A DNA stretch of 64,000 bases. It comes from Pseudovirgaria hyperparasitica. Its lineage: Eukaryota; Ascomycota; Dothideomycetes; Acrospermales; Acrospermaceae. The notes under the pieces were generated by a model. It was not told the DNA's origin. It ran no database searches and was given only the letters and a program-made list of their open reading frames with translations. Below are positions 33,794 to 47,024 of this stretch, piece after piece (the first letter of the stretch is position 1; each line of letters begins with the position of its first letter). The position numbers and the translations under genes are program-made. The stretch spans positions 466,999-530,998 of the forward strand of contig NW_022985554.1 of assembly GCF_010093815.1 (NCBI RefSeq), written 5' to 3'.

Positions 33794-36700
33794 ATGGCGC
33801 AAGCCAACGGACACTCGAATGGCTATCCCAGTGCTAATGCCGCAAGATACGACCTCCCCGCTCACTTCATCGGCGGCAGCCATCTTGGTGTCGCCAGACC
33901 GAGCAAAGTCAGAGAATTCGTGGCTGCGAACGGCGGCCACACTGTCATCACAAATGTGAGTAGCAGAACGGATCCGAGGTTTCCCACGAGACCGAAACAA
34001 TGGTTGTGCTGTGGATGTTAACGAATGTTCTAGGTACTAATCGCAAATAACGGTATTGCGGCGGTCAAAGAAATCCGCAGTGTCAGAAAATGGGCATACG
34101 AGACATTTGGCGACGAGCGAGCTATTCAATTCACAGTTATGGCTACACCAGAAGATTTACAAGCCAATGCAGACTACATTCGCATGGCTGACCAATATGT
34201 TGAAGTAGGTCGAAAATGCAGCAAAGCACAGAGCATTACCAGACATGCGCAGAGTGGATGACTGACATTGAGCTCTAGGTTCCTGGTGGGACCAACAACA
34301 ACAACTACGCCAATGTCGACTTGATTGTCGATGTTGCTGAACGCATGGGTGTACACGCCGTGTGGGCTGGATGGTGAGTTTTTGTCGATATTTGTGCCTG
34401 TAGCATCACTGATGGAAACTCTAGGGGTCACGCATCTGAAAATCCGAAACTTCCTGAATCTCTCGCCGCATCGCCAAACAAGATTGTGTTCATCGGTCCT
34501 CCGGGATCAGCGATGCGATCTCTGGGTGACAAGATCTCGTCCACTATAGTTGCACAGCACGCCGGTGTGCCGTGTATACCCTGGTCGGGCGAAGGCGTCA
34601 AGGAGGTCGAGATCGACGACAAGAACATCGTCACGGTCCCAGATCACGTTTACGACAAGGGTTGCACACATTCTCCCGAAGAAGGTTTGGCAATGGCTAA
34701 GAAGATCGGCTTCCCGGTCATGGTCAAGGCTTCAGAAGGAGGTGGTGGCAAGGGTATCCGCAAGGTCGAGGACGAAAAGTCTTTCCATGAGCTGTACCGT
34801 GCAGCCGCAAGCGAAATCCCCGGTTCACCCATATTCATCATGAAACTCGCTGGAAACGCGAGACATTTGGAAGTGCAATTGTTGGCCGACCAGTACGGAA
34901 ACAACATTTCTTTGTTCGGTCGAGACTGCTCGGTGCAACGACGTCACCAAAAAATTATCGAGGAGGCCCCGGTCACAATTGCTGGCCCCGAAACTTTCCA
35001 GGCTATGGAGCGTGCCGCTGTCTCGCTCGGAAAACTGGTCGGCTATGTCTCTGCTGGAACCGTCGAATACCTGTATTCCCACTCCGATGACAAATTCTAC
35101 TTCCTAGAACTTAACCCGCGTCTTCAAGTCGAGCATCCGACAACAGAGATGGTTAGCGGTGTCAACCTACCCGCGGCTCAGCTACAGATTGCCATGGGTC
35201 TGCCACTTCATAGAATCAGGGACATCCGAACACTCTACGGCGTGGATCCACACGCTGATACTGAGATCGACTTTGATTTCAGCAAGGAAGGTAGTGAGGT
35301 GAACTACCGCAGACCAAAGCCAAAGGGTCACACGACAGCTTGTCGTATCACATCCGAGGACCCCGGTGAAGGTTTCAAGCCATCCAGCGGCACTATGCAC
35401 GAACTAAACTTCAGGAGTAGTTCTAATGTTTGGGGCTACTTCTCTGTCAGTTCGGCGAGTAGTATCCACAGCTTCTCGGACAGTCAATTTGGTCACATTT
35501 TCGCTTATGGTGAGAACCGAACAGCCTCGCGAAAACACATGGTCATCGCGCTGAAAGAATTGAGCATTCGCGGTGACTTCAGGACGACCGTCGAATACCT
35601 AATTAAGCTTCTTGAGACTCCGGCTTTCGAGGACAACACTATTACGACGGGCTGGTTGGATGAACTCATCACCAAAAGACTTACTGCAGAACGCCCAGAT
35701 CCTATGGTGGCCGTCATTTGTGGTGCTGTAACGAAAGCTCATGTTGCAAGTGACGCGTGTATGTCAGACTACCGTGCCAGCCTAGAGAAAGGTCAGGTTC
35801 CACCCAAGGACTTCTTGAAGACTGTATTCCCGGTCGACTTCATTTACGAAGGCAACCGCTACAAATTTACTGTTACTAAATCCAGCGCGGACAGCTACAC
35901 GCTTTTCATCAACGGCTCGAAGGCGCAAGTCGGTGTGCGAGCTTTGGCAGATGGCGGTCTTCTGATTCTGCTGAGCGGCAAGAGTCACAATGTATACTGG
36001 AAGGAAGAAGTCGGCGCTACGCGTATTAGTGTGGACAGCAAGACCTGCTTGCTCGAGCAAGAAAACGATCCAACCCAACTCCGCACTCCTAGCCCTGGTA
36101 AGCTAGTCAAGTTCACCGTGGACAACGGTGCACATGTGAGCAAAGGTTCGGCCTTCGCCGAAGTTGAGGTCATGAAGATGTACATGCCTCTCATTGCTCA
36201 AGAGGATGGTGTTGTGAATCTTATCAAGCAGCCGGGAGCAACGCTCGAAGCTGGAGATATTCTCGGTATACTCGCTCTGGATGACCCAAGCAAAGTCAAA
36301 TCCGCACAGCCCTTCTTGGGCCACCTTCCCGATCTCGGTCCACCACAAGTCATGGGTAGCAAACCTCCCCAACGATTCGTATACCTTTTCGGAGTATTGC
36401 AACACATCCTAGAAGGATTCGATAACCAGGTCATCATGAAAGATTCTTTAGAAGAGCTGATCGAAGTGCTCCGCAACCCAGAGCTCCCATACGGAGAATG
36501 GAATTCGCAAGCTTCTGCTCTGCATGCTCGTATGCCGCAGAAGCTTGACCAGTCCCTGGCTCAGATTGTCGAGCGTGCGCACCAAAGAGGTCTCGAGTTT
36601 CCGGCTAAGGCCCTCACGAAATGTTTCAACAAGTTCCTAGAAGAGAGTGTCTCCTCAGGTGATCGCGACATCCTGCGATCCGCTTTGGCTCCCTTGGTTG

Positions 36701-39700
36701 AAGTGATGAAGAACTACACCGAGGGTCTCAAGCACCACGAGCACGACGTGATGATAAGTCTTCTCATGCACTACTACAATGTTGAGAAGCAATTCTCATC
36801 CCGTGACTCTCGCGATGAAGAGGTCGTCCTAGCACTTAGAGATTCCAACAGGGATAATCTGGGTATGGTTGTGCAAACTATCTTATCGCATACTCGATGC
36901 TCCGCGAAGAACAATCTCATAGTTGCCATCCTCGATGTTTACCGACCTAACAGGCCTAATGTTGGCAACGTCGCAAAGAACTTCAAGAGCACGTTGCAGA
37001 AACTCACTGAGCTTGATTCCAAGCCCACTTCTAGAGTATCTCTCAAGGCCCGCGAGCTGCTTATCCAGTGCGCTATGCCTTCGCTCGAGGAGCGCACGTC
37101 GCAGATGGAGCACATTCTCCGGTCTTCGGTTATCGAATCGAAGTATGGTGAAAGCGGCTGGGATCATCGCGAGCCCATGTTCGAAATCCTCAAAGAAGTT
37201 GTCGATTCCAGATTTACGGTATTCGATGTCCTACCTCAGTTCTTCGCGCATAAGGACCCATGGGTTGCCTTGGCGGCTCTGGAGGTCTACACCCGCCGAG
37301 CATATCGTGCCTACCAGCTGAGAGCTATCCACTACAAGACGGAAGGAGAAGCACCCTTCATTCTATCCTGGGACTTCGCTTTGCGCAAGGTTGGCGAGTC
37401 TGACTTCGGCTTACCAGTCGAATCATCACACCCGTCGACACCTAGTACTCCACTAGGAAATGATGGGTTCAAGCGTATGTCATCGTTTAGCGATCTTAGC
37501 TACATGAATCGTCGCGGCGAAGAGGAACCCAGCCGCAAGGGTGCCGTGGTCCCGGTCGAGTTCCTAGACGATGCTGAGGAGTACCTCGCCCGCGCTCTTG
37601 AAGTCTTCCCTTCCGTCCGGACACGAAAACCAAGTGGACCTGCTGCTCCCCTCACTGACCCTGCCAAAGCGCGTCGGCCTGCTCCAACTCCTCAGATTGA
37701 TACATCAACTGACGAGCTAACGAACGTTTGTAATGTCGCTGTCCGTGATGCCGAGAGCTACGACGACAAGGAGATACTGGCTCGTATCACATCCATTGTC
37801 AATGACTACAAGGAAGAACTCCTCGCTCGTCGCATTCGACGTCTCACATTCATCTGCGGTCACAAGGATGGTACTTACCCTGGATACTACACATTCAGAG
37901 GCCCCAGATACGAGGAGGATGCCAGTATCCGTCACATCGAGCCTGCCTTGGCCTTCCAGCTCGAACTCGGACGTCTTTCCAAGTTCAACATCAAGCCGGT
38001 ATTCACCGAGAACAGAAATATTCACATTTACGAGGCTATCGGCAAAGGTGTAGAGAACGACAAGAGGTACTTCACCAGAGCTGTCGTACGATCTGGTCGG
38101 CTTCGAGAAGACATTCCACCGTTGGAATACATGGGATCCGAGGCCGACAGATTGATGAGCGACATTCTCGATGCCATGGAAATTATTGGCAACAACAACT
38201 CGGACATGAACCATATCTTCATCAACTTTTCTACCATACTTCCAATCGAGCCTAGCCAACTAGAGGAGGCTCTGGCAGGATTTTTGGAGCGCTTCGGTCG
38301 ACGACTGTGGAGACTTCGCATTACGGGTGCCGAGCTCCGCATTGTCTGCCAAGATGCAAACACAGGAGAAGCCTACCCGATCCGTGTCATTATCAGCAAC
38401 ACCTCCGGTTACATTGTCCAGGTCGAGCTATACGCAGAGCGCAAGTCTGACAAAGGAAAGCAATGGCTATTCTACAGCATCAACGCTGCTAAGCCCGGAT
38501 CCATGCATCTATTACCCGTGGCTACTCCATATCCTACGAAGGGAGCTTTGCAACCCAAGCGTTACAAGGCCCACGTCATGGGTACGCAGTACGTCTACGA
38601 TTTCCCCGAGCTGTTCCGCCAAGCCGTTGAGAATAGCTGGAATCAAGTCGTCGCCAAACACCCCGGTCTCAAGTCAAGCCAGCCAAAGAAGGGAGAGTGT
38701 ATCGAGTACAATGAGCTTGTTCTGGACGACACTGATAACCTTGCTGAAGTCAGTCGCGATCCAGGCACCAACTCCATTGGTATGGTCGGATGGATGGTGA
38801 CTGCGAGGACTCCGGAGTACCCTCGTGGCCGCAAGTTCATTATCATTGCCAATGACATCACCTTTAAGATTGGTTCGTTTGGTCCTTTAGAGGACAAGTT
38901 CTTCCACAAGTGCTCAGAGCTTGCCAGAAAACTAGGAATACCGCGAATCTATCTTTCTGCAAATTCTGGTGCACGTCTTGGAATGGCCGAGGAGCTCATT
39001 CCCCACTTCTCTGTGGCTTGGAACGACCCTGAAAACCCGCAAGCTGGGTTCAAGTACCTCTATCTGACACCCGAAAAGAAGGCGCACTTCGAGGAGGCTA
39101 AGAGAAATGTTGTCATCACCGAGAAAGTGGTCGAAGACGGTGAAGTACGCCACAAGATCACCACTATCGTCGGAGCTGAGAGCGGTCTTGGTGTCGAGTG
39201 CTTGAGTGGATCCGGTCTCATCGCTGGTGCTACTTCTCGCGCTTACGAGGACATCTTCACAGTCTCCCTCGTTACTTGCAGATCCGTAGGTATTGGCGCA
39301 TACCTCGTCCGCCTTGGACAGCGTGCTGTCCAAATCGAGGGCCAGCCCATCATCCTCACTGGTGCTCAAGCCATCAACAAACTCCTTGGCCGACCAGTGT
39401 ATACGTCGAACTTACAACTTGGTGGAACACAGATTATGTACAAGAACGGTGTCTCTCATCTCACAGCTGCGGATGACTTCGAGGGTGTGTCGAAGATTGT
39501 TCACTGGATGTCGTTCGTACCGGACAAGAAGGGCAATCCGGTACCAATCTCGCCATCCATTGACAACTGGGACCGTGACATCACCTTTTTCCCGCCACAA
39601 AAGCAACCTTACGATGTGAGACATCTGATCGCCGGCAAGCCAGATGATGAAGGTTTCCTTTCAGGCCTCTTCGACAAGGACTCCTTCGAGGAGACTCTAG

Positions 39701-40803
39701 GTGGATGGGCCCGCACTGTCGTCGTTGGTCGCGCTCGTCTTGGTGGCATTCCGATGGGTGTCATTGCTGTTGAGACACGTTCTGTTGAGAACGTAACGCC
39801 AGCTGACCCTGCCAACCCTGACTCCATCGAGCAAGTCGCTTCTGAGGCCGGTGGTGTCTGGTACCCCAACTCCGCTTTCAAAACCGCTCAAGCACTCAAG
39901 GACTTCAACAACGGAGAACAACTCCCATTGATGATTCTGGCCAACTGGAGAGGTTTCTCTGGTGGTCAGCGTGATATGTACAACGAGGTCTTGAAATATG
40001 GTTCCTACATTGTCGATGGTCTCGTGAAGTACGAGCAACCAGTTTTCATCTATATTCCACCATTCGGTGAACTTCGTGGAGGCTCATGGGTCGTGGTTGA
40101 TCCTACGATCAATCCACAGATGATGGAGATGTATGCCGACGAGGATTCCCGAGGTGGTGTCCTTGAACCAGAAGGTATCGTCGGCATTAAGTACCGTAAG
40201 GACCGACAACTGGAGACGATGGCTCGTCTTGACCCTATATACGGCGAATTGAGAGAGAAGCTCACCAAAAACAACCTCCCTCAGGAAGAAGCCGCGAAGC
40301 TCAAGGCCAAGATGACCCAGCGTGAAGAACTCCTTCTTCCAGTCTACGGTCAGATCAGTATTCAGTTCGCCGACTTGCACGATCGCGCCGGCCGCATGCA
40401 TGCCGTCGGTGCGATCCGCCAACCGCTGCGCTGGCAGAACGCTCGCCGCTTCTTCTACTGGCGTTGTCGACGTCGTCTCAATGAGGAATATATCCTCAAG
40501 CGGATGGCCGCAGCTGCACCGGCCGACCTTACCAGTCGTGGCAACAACCTCGCACACCTCAAGGCGTGGTCTGCCGTGGCGGACTTTGACAACGACGATA
40601 TGTCGGTCGCGATCTGGTACGAGGAGAACCGCAAGGAAGTTAATGCTAAGGTGGATAGCATCAAGAAGGATGGTGTAGCGAATGAGGTGTCGGCGCTGTT
40701 GCGCAAGGACAAAGACAGTGCGCTGAAGGGTGTTGCACAAGCTTTGAGTGTGTTGCCAACAGCAGAAAAGGAGGAATTGTTGAAGATGCTACAAAAAGCA
40801 TAG
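33794..40803 (+). CDS. ACC1: Acetyl-CoA carboxylase, multifunctional
   Basis: Makes malonyl-CoA for fatty-acid synthesis in the cytosol. Exons 33794-33955, 34034-34204, 34279-34373 and 34425-40803 give 2268 residues, the normal length for fungal Acc1. The biotin carboxylase domain comes first ([16 protein letters not shown]-grasp GGGGKGI with K252). Next is the biotin carrier domain, with the biotinylated K727 in EVMKM. A long central region follows, then the carboxyltransferase halves (SNSGARLG-type [35 protein letters not shown]). S1163 in [10 protein letters not shown] fits the Snf1/AMPK site consensus (hydrophobic at -5, Arg at -3, Leu at +4) at the place of the yeast regulatory serine. 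All three introns lie in the first 600 bp. There is no mitochondrial presequence. Confidence 0.98.
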
Positions 40804-43800
40804 ACAAGACGATGAAAATCCAACTCTGAAGTGTTGTTGCGGCTAGCGAAGTTGATAGGATTCGGGACCCTAGAGACGGACCTGGACACAAGGCGCTGAG
40901 ACATGGTATCATGTGTAATTAGTAGATCTTTTTATTCTGCATTCCTGTTGCGTTTGGACGGATGTCAAGGGACTTATGAGGATACGTCCTGGAATCTGAC
41001 TTATGTTTGTATTTAGCATGTAATTCTTCTCATTTTCAATGCTTGTTTTATTCGAATCTATATTTGATATTCGCATAGACTATAAAGCTTCTCGTCTACA
41101 TCCGTTAGGCTACTACAATACCTGCTCTCCCTAATTGCACAAGTTTTCTTAAACTACGCCATGCATGGCTACTACCGTATCACAGCTGGTTCTTGCTTGT
41201 ACTTCCAACTTCCAAGAGTTCCGAGTCTGGATGTGGTGCATAGTCATATCCGTGACATTCTAGAACTGAGGTTGGGCGAATGACCAAACGCTCAAGCTTA
41301 ACCTCAACTCTCTTTTTCTTGTTGGGGTTCAGTACAACTCCATCCCCCTCCTTCCCATATTCCAATGTCACTTACATACATCAAACCGCGCGGGGGCAGC
41401 CAAGCTGTCCATCGTGGCAAGGAGACCCTCCTTCCATCACCGGAGTCGAGTCAACCCAGATCCCCTGAGGTGTCGGCGAGAAGATATACATTCGATCACT
41501 ACACCCAGTCTTCTTAGGAAGTCCAGTAGGTGGAAACTTTTTGCTAATGTAGTCATGATTTATAGCAAGTATGGATGCTGATGATTGTGCTGGTGTATTT
41601 GAGGTTTAAGGTGGGGAGTTCTGGTTTGTACCCTTTGGGAGGTGTGGGGGGGAGGATTTGTGGATACGGAGATGGGGGTGCTGTGGTATGATGAGTTCTG
41701 CTATGGGTGTACGTGGATGTACTCTCCGCTCAGTTGCGTTTTTGACGCCGTGTAATGCTGCAGAGTTGTCATGGCTACTGGTGCTTTGATGGGCGAGTGT
41801 AGCATCTCTGGCATACTCTACTTTTCTGGATAGTAGTTGTGTATGAGGGTTTTTGAAGTGGATGGATGTGTTTGTTCACTGGTCCCCTATTGTGTACTGA
41901 TACTAAAGCAACATGAGGAGACTTTTTCTTGGTTGTTAGACCTGTTCATATACCAAATGGCTGACTGACCTGGCACAGAGGACAGAGTGAGGAGTATCAG
42001 CTTGATTCTGCAGAACACACCTCGCCTCTTTTTATTTATATCATGCTTCCTTCTATGAATGACGGCTATATGTACGTCGAATTATGCTGTGTCTTTCGAA
42101 CAGATTATCGTCCTAGGCCCGGAGATGGTTCATGGTGTTTTGGGGGATATGCTCAGGAGTACAGATATTGATTGTCTGTTTGTTGGCCTACTCGCCTAAA
42201 GCTCTACTGCACTACTCGAGGAATCCAAGTCAGGCCGTGAACAAATACGCTTAGGGGTCTCTACTAGCCAGTGTTGACTACGACGCCTATTCCTTATGTG
42301 GTAGTAAAGGCGGAGTTTACAAGGGAAATATAGATAGTAACACGAGGTCGTGAGATAACAAAGATCGACTGGCGAGATCAGTGAAATATGAGCATTACTA
42401 CAATCTTGGAGTCGGTTATAGCGACGACGAGTGGGCTTGATAATGTAAATCTGCGCTGAACTGTTCATCGATGTCGTACCCATAGCAAAAATTTATGGGA
42501 ATCCGATCCGCAATTCCGGTGGAGAGCTTACTCTCAATGGCAATGGTAGTTGCTGCTTGTGCTTGCGAATCAACATCGTCTCTCTGAACGGATATGATTA
42601 AGTCCTCTGTCCTACTGAAGGCTAGGGAAGTAGTTGATGGTAAACTTCTGCAGGGCGGACACCACACCTGTGTCTGAACCATTGCAATTTGGGCCAGAAT
42701 GGAGTCCCGTACTTTGGGAAAGGTAGACTTGGGGGAAATTTGGCCTTCAGGCAACTGATATTGGTCATATACGAGTCGACCACAGCTCTTGTCGAGTTTG
42801 GCTCGAGTTGGTAGTACAGTAGGAGCCATTCTACATCGACTGTAATTATTCCTACTGGTCTATAAAGAGCATACCTCTATCATACTGTAGATATTTGAAC
42901 AATATCAACATCTGAGAAAAGCGGTCATTATAGAGGCTGTAACCGAGCTCAGTGTTTCTCCTCCTTGTGCCCAATTTTCGATATGTTTTGTAGCAGCAAT
43001 ATACTACATATCAATCACACAAAACTTGGAATATCCCGCATCTGGTAGCTTTAATTATGCCCCAGACTCTTGATATATGGAAAAGTCCATCCAAGTAACG
43101 TAGCGCGACTTGCCCCGGGACCTACGATCATTTGATGGCTGAAGGATCACAAACGAAACCCAATGGGCTGGAGTAGACTTATCAAAAGCTTCTGTACTAC
43201 TTCTTACATGCTTGAGTATATGGTTATATCTCCATTGAAAGAAATACGGTCTTTCATCTTTGGCGCATGTCACCATTGCGCTTGACACCCGTTGTATGGG
43301 CTGAAGTGCTTCGTTTTTGTGCAATGTTTTGGCGTGTATATCGTTGGTCGGTTGTCTCACTTATTCCGATGGCACAGCACATAGAAATGTAAATGTTTTC
43401 TCTATTGCTTAGCTTGGCGGCATTACACAGGATCAGCTCCGTATTGGAGTGCGGCGCGCAGCTTCTACCTACTAGGTTCGCTTGTCGATCCATGCTGACT
43501 AAACATCGGAGCTTGCAACTTTCGCACACAACGTTGAAGTCGCAAGTATTCACAATCGACGAGCTGCAACCCGTGCTGCATGATAGTCCTCTTACCTATT
43601 ACGATATTCTCCAGATCTACGCTATCACAGAGTCTCTTTGAGCAATGAACGGCGGTACCGTAGCAGCACGAGATCGGGAACACGCGCTCAGGCCAACCTG
43701 AATCTATGCCTGAGGCATTGAATATGACGGGAGCAAAACCGCCGGCCGGCATCCTATGGGTGAAAGTGCCTATTAGCAGGTGGAGTGGACTCGACTTGAT

Positions 43801-44128
43801 TCCGGCCTTGATCCTACTACTGCTACTGTTACCTTTCACCCGACTCAATCCTACACAACCTCCACTCGAGTTACTTCTACACGATTGAACACAGCCATCA
43901 CAATGCTCAGTCCATATTCGAATCTGACTTCCGAACTCACCTTCACTCCCTCCACACTTTAAAGCTCTAAAGAGCTTTTGGCCGCCTCGTCCCTACGCGA
44001 ATCTACGCTCTGTTCCACAACCATACCACGCCCGCACTTCTTGCCAATTGGCAGCTGTACGAAAAATTCCTGATCACATCCTAGCGCATGAGAAACTTTG
44101 CTCACCGTTTTCGAGATCTCTTCCAGTC
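40804..44128. other. Gene-poor 3.3-kb spacer
   Basis: Between ACC1 and cti6. Minus-strand frames at 42829-42416 (137 codons) and 43360-43055 (101 codons) are the longest. Neither shows a domain, signal peptide or convincing splice partner, so they are not called. The final 350 bp are pyrimidine-rich, like a 5' leader. No RNA gene was recognised. Confidence 0.45.
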
Positions 44129-46050
44129 ATGTCACAGCGTCAACGGTCGCGTACCTCACAACCGCTGCCCAGTGGCACTGCGCATAGCAATTCCTCCTCC
44201 TCGACATCTTCTACACGCGCAGACCGCGTGACACGATCCATAAATAGACACCAATCCTCCAACAAATCCTCTACGCCTCATTCGTTGTCTTCTGAAGACG
44301 GTGACGAGCCGCTGGCGCTTGCCCAGCACAGCGAGCCTCCACAAACTAGACGCCGAACACGAGCACAAGACGTCGTTGACGATAATACGAAACTAGAAGA
44401 TGAAACCGGCGAAGATGCCGGTGAAGAAGACGAGATCACTCGTTGTATTTGTGGTAACCAGGACTATCCTGGTCCACCAATTGATTTGACCAAGCCGATC
44501 GAGGGCCAGCTTGGGGCCGCAGTTGGTGGTGACCCTTCGACTGAGGGAGACTGGTTTCTAGCCTGCGATAAATGTTCTGTCTGGCAGCACGCTGGCTGTG
44601 CGGGCATGATGGTTGAGGCCTCCGAAAATCCTCCACAGTATTTCTGTGAATTATGCAGACCTGATCTTCACAGAGTCGCGCAAAATTCAAGCGGGTATGT
44701 CGTATTCTACAATCCTTCGTATTTGCTACCGTCGTAGGGGTCATCTGAGATTGGTATCCTTGTATGACGGCAATCATGTCACATTATATCCTTGAGAGCT
44801 ATGCAACACAGGCTGACACTGCAATAGACAACGCTACTCTCTATACATCACAGTGCAAAAAAGGGTCCTGCCCAAACCTCCAGTGCGCAAGAGTTCAGTG
44901 CCAAAGGAGGCAGAAGATAAAGCAAGTCGTGAGCGGGCAGCGCGTGAAGCGCTACAAAAGAGACGGTCAACCATGAACAGTCGGGCCGCCGAAGACGAAG
45001 AAGAAGTGCTTCGCAAAGTCATGGAGGAGAGTAAAACGGACGTGGACACTGTTGGGGCAGAAGAAGGTGCCAGTCGCAAAGGCAAGAGGAGCCGCGATGA
45101 GAGTGAAGAGTACGTGGTCCGCTCCCATTCCCTGACAGTGCGATCGCTAATAGTCTGAAGAATACAGCCGGAGCTGAAACGAGCCCGGACCGGATCACAT
45201 TCAATCGCGTCTTCCCCTGTTCTAGACTCTGATGACGATACCCCTCTAGCAAAACAGAACGGAAAGAACAGGCCGCGTGGAGCGGCAGCTAAGAGTCAGA
45301 AAGAGAAGGAGTTAAGAGACAAGGAACGTGAGAAAGAGAAGGCTGAGGCAGCCAACAAACGAAGAGGTCGTCTAGAAAGACGGCATGCAGACAGTATGTG
45401 TTACGGGTTCCTCCTGCATGCGTAGGCTAAAACAAGCAGATCCGGATCTTATAGAAGAGACACCTGTCAATGAGGATACGCCCGTCCCAGGGGATATTCC
45501 GGAGCCCCAGCCTCTCGAGCATGCGCCAGCGAGCGGGCAGACCGCCCCAGCAAAGAAACCACCCCGACCAGCCCCAAAACGGACTAACAGAACAGGGAGA
45601 AATCAATATACTCGCGATAATCCCACGCCGAACGCTGCGGTATCACCATCACATCTAGACCAATCGCCAAAGTCTCCGCAGACACGCACAAATGGTCAAG
45701 ACACTGGGACTGGAAGCGATGCTGTCAGTAGCAAGCAAAGACCTAAAAACTCCAGGCTAGAGAAGACAACCTGGCATGAAATCCGCAAGCCAGCCAGCGC
45801 GATGCTACAATACATTCAACAGCGTCAATTAGAGATGGCAGACAAGGGCAATTCGGTGGCATCTACTACTCTTGGTCGGACAGCAACAACTCTGAATGGC
45901 AAAAAGGAAACCAAAAACATTGATGGAGAGGATACAGATGTCGCGGCAGAGGACTCTTTGGCAAGGTTTAAGAAGCTGAGTCCGTTGGAAATGATGGACC
46001 ACTTGTCACGAGATCTTGAGTTGTGGCAGCAAGCTATGAAAGACTATTGA
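44129..46050 (+). CDS. cti6: PHD-finger protein Cti6 (Rpd3L histone deacetylase subunit)
   Basis: Nuclear chromatin protein. Exons 44129-44694, 44828-45109, 45161-45393 and 45440-46050 give 563 residues. A Ser-rich N-terminus and acidic stretch (EDETGEDAGEEDE) precede a PHD finger at about 108-180: CICGNQ, CDKCSVWQH, GCAG and CELCRPDLH give the C4HC3 zinc pattern. The text after the finger (LHRVAQNSSG-QRYSLY) matches the Cti6 family and fixes intron 1. A basic, Lys/Glu/Arg-rich helix follows, with RPKNSRLEKTTWHEIRKPAS downstream. PHD fingers of this group read H3K4 methylation; Cti6 links Rpd3L and Cyc8-Tup1 in yeast. Intron 3 ends in a tandem AAGCAG acceptor, so the product may differ by one residue. 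The start is the first true ATG in this frame. Confidence 0.92.
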
Positions 46051-47024
46051 TAAATGACTGGGGTGGGATTCGTATGCAATTCAAGCATTGCGGAGGCGTA
46101 TACGGGGAGGGGTGTGGATGCATGAGTCTCTATGGGAGATGCGTATTTCTCAAATTCCAATCTGAGGGATCATTATATGGCGTCAGTGAAGCAGGTCTGG
46201 CTCGACAGTTCACAAAACGATTTTAGGGTATTCTGGCAAGGATCGTATGCAGTAAGGATTATTGTAGTGGCTGTCTACCGCAGGCGTTGGTCAGACAAGC
46301 GTGAAGTCGTCATTGAAACCATTGTACATATAGCAATTGCCCAACACGACACAGTGGAGCAGGATGGTCGGATTTCCAGAGCAGAGATGGGTCCACGGCA
46401 TTAACATGTGGACGGGAGCTCATGCAGTAAACCTAAGGCATTTACTACTACTGGAAAGGGGATGGTGGGGACATGCAATTCCTCACACGCATTGGGCAGT
46501 TAGTGGGCTCCTAAGCGTCAACGTCGCACTTGATCTCCGTACCTATTCTCGACAAACTCCTTTAAGTTCATCTATCTACCGTTCACATATCCAAACCATC
46601 TTGTTAGTCTTGCCGTACTCCCTGTGTGGGTCTGCCCTCCTTACTGATGGTTGGATTGCAGTTGCTCTTCGGCTCCAATTTCTAAGCAGTGACTACGTGG
46701 ACATTGTCCGAGAGCGACCCATTCACCACGTCAGGTACCTAGCATCCTCGCACCACTCTTGTGCTCTGGAATCCAACTCATACATTCTGAGAGTCTCTAG
46801 GTTCGATATCTCCAACGCTTTGGCTACCATTCGTCCTCTGTACATCTGTCCTCCGCAGACGGACTATCCGCCACACAAACAGCTACTTGAAACCGCCGCT
46901 AGAGCTTCAGGATAGCACAGTGGCATTGCTGAACTCGAAGAGACGACGGTAAAGGATCTGAGCAAGCGAAAGACGTCAGAAAATTCAAGAAGAACGGTCT
47001 GCAATCAGGGTCGAAATACCCAGC
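46051..47024. other. Intergenic spacer
   Basis: A 192-codon open frame (46337-46915, +) lies here but reads like non-coding sequence (many Trp, His and Arg; no domain). It overlaps the expected 3' UTR of cti6 and the leader of the next gene. Not called. Confidence 0.45.

Noticed and set aside
42416-42829. 137-codon frame (-) in the ACC1-cti6 spacer
   Set aside because: A possible internal GTGTGG intron did not lead to any longer convincing protein; no signal peptide or domain.
43055-43360. 101-codon frame (-)
   Set aside because: Looks somewhat protein-like but too short, with no start context, partner exon or known motif.
46337-46915. 192-codon open frame (+) between cti6 and the unknown gene
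   Set aside because: Odd composition (many Trp, His, Arg), no domain, no splice support, and it lies in UTR territory of both neighbours.
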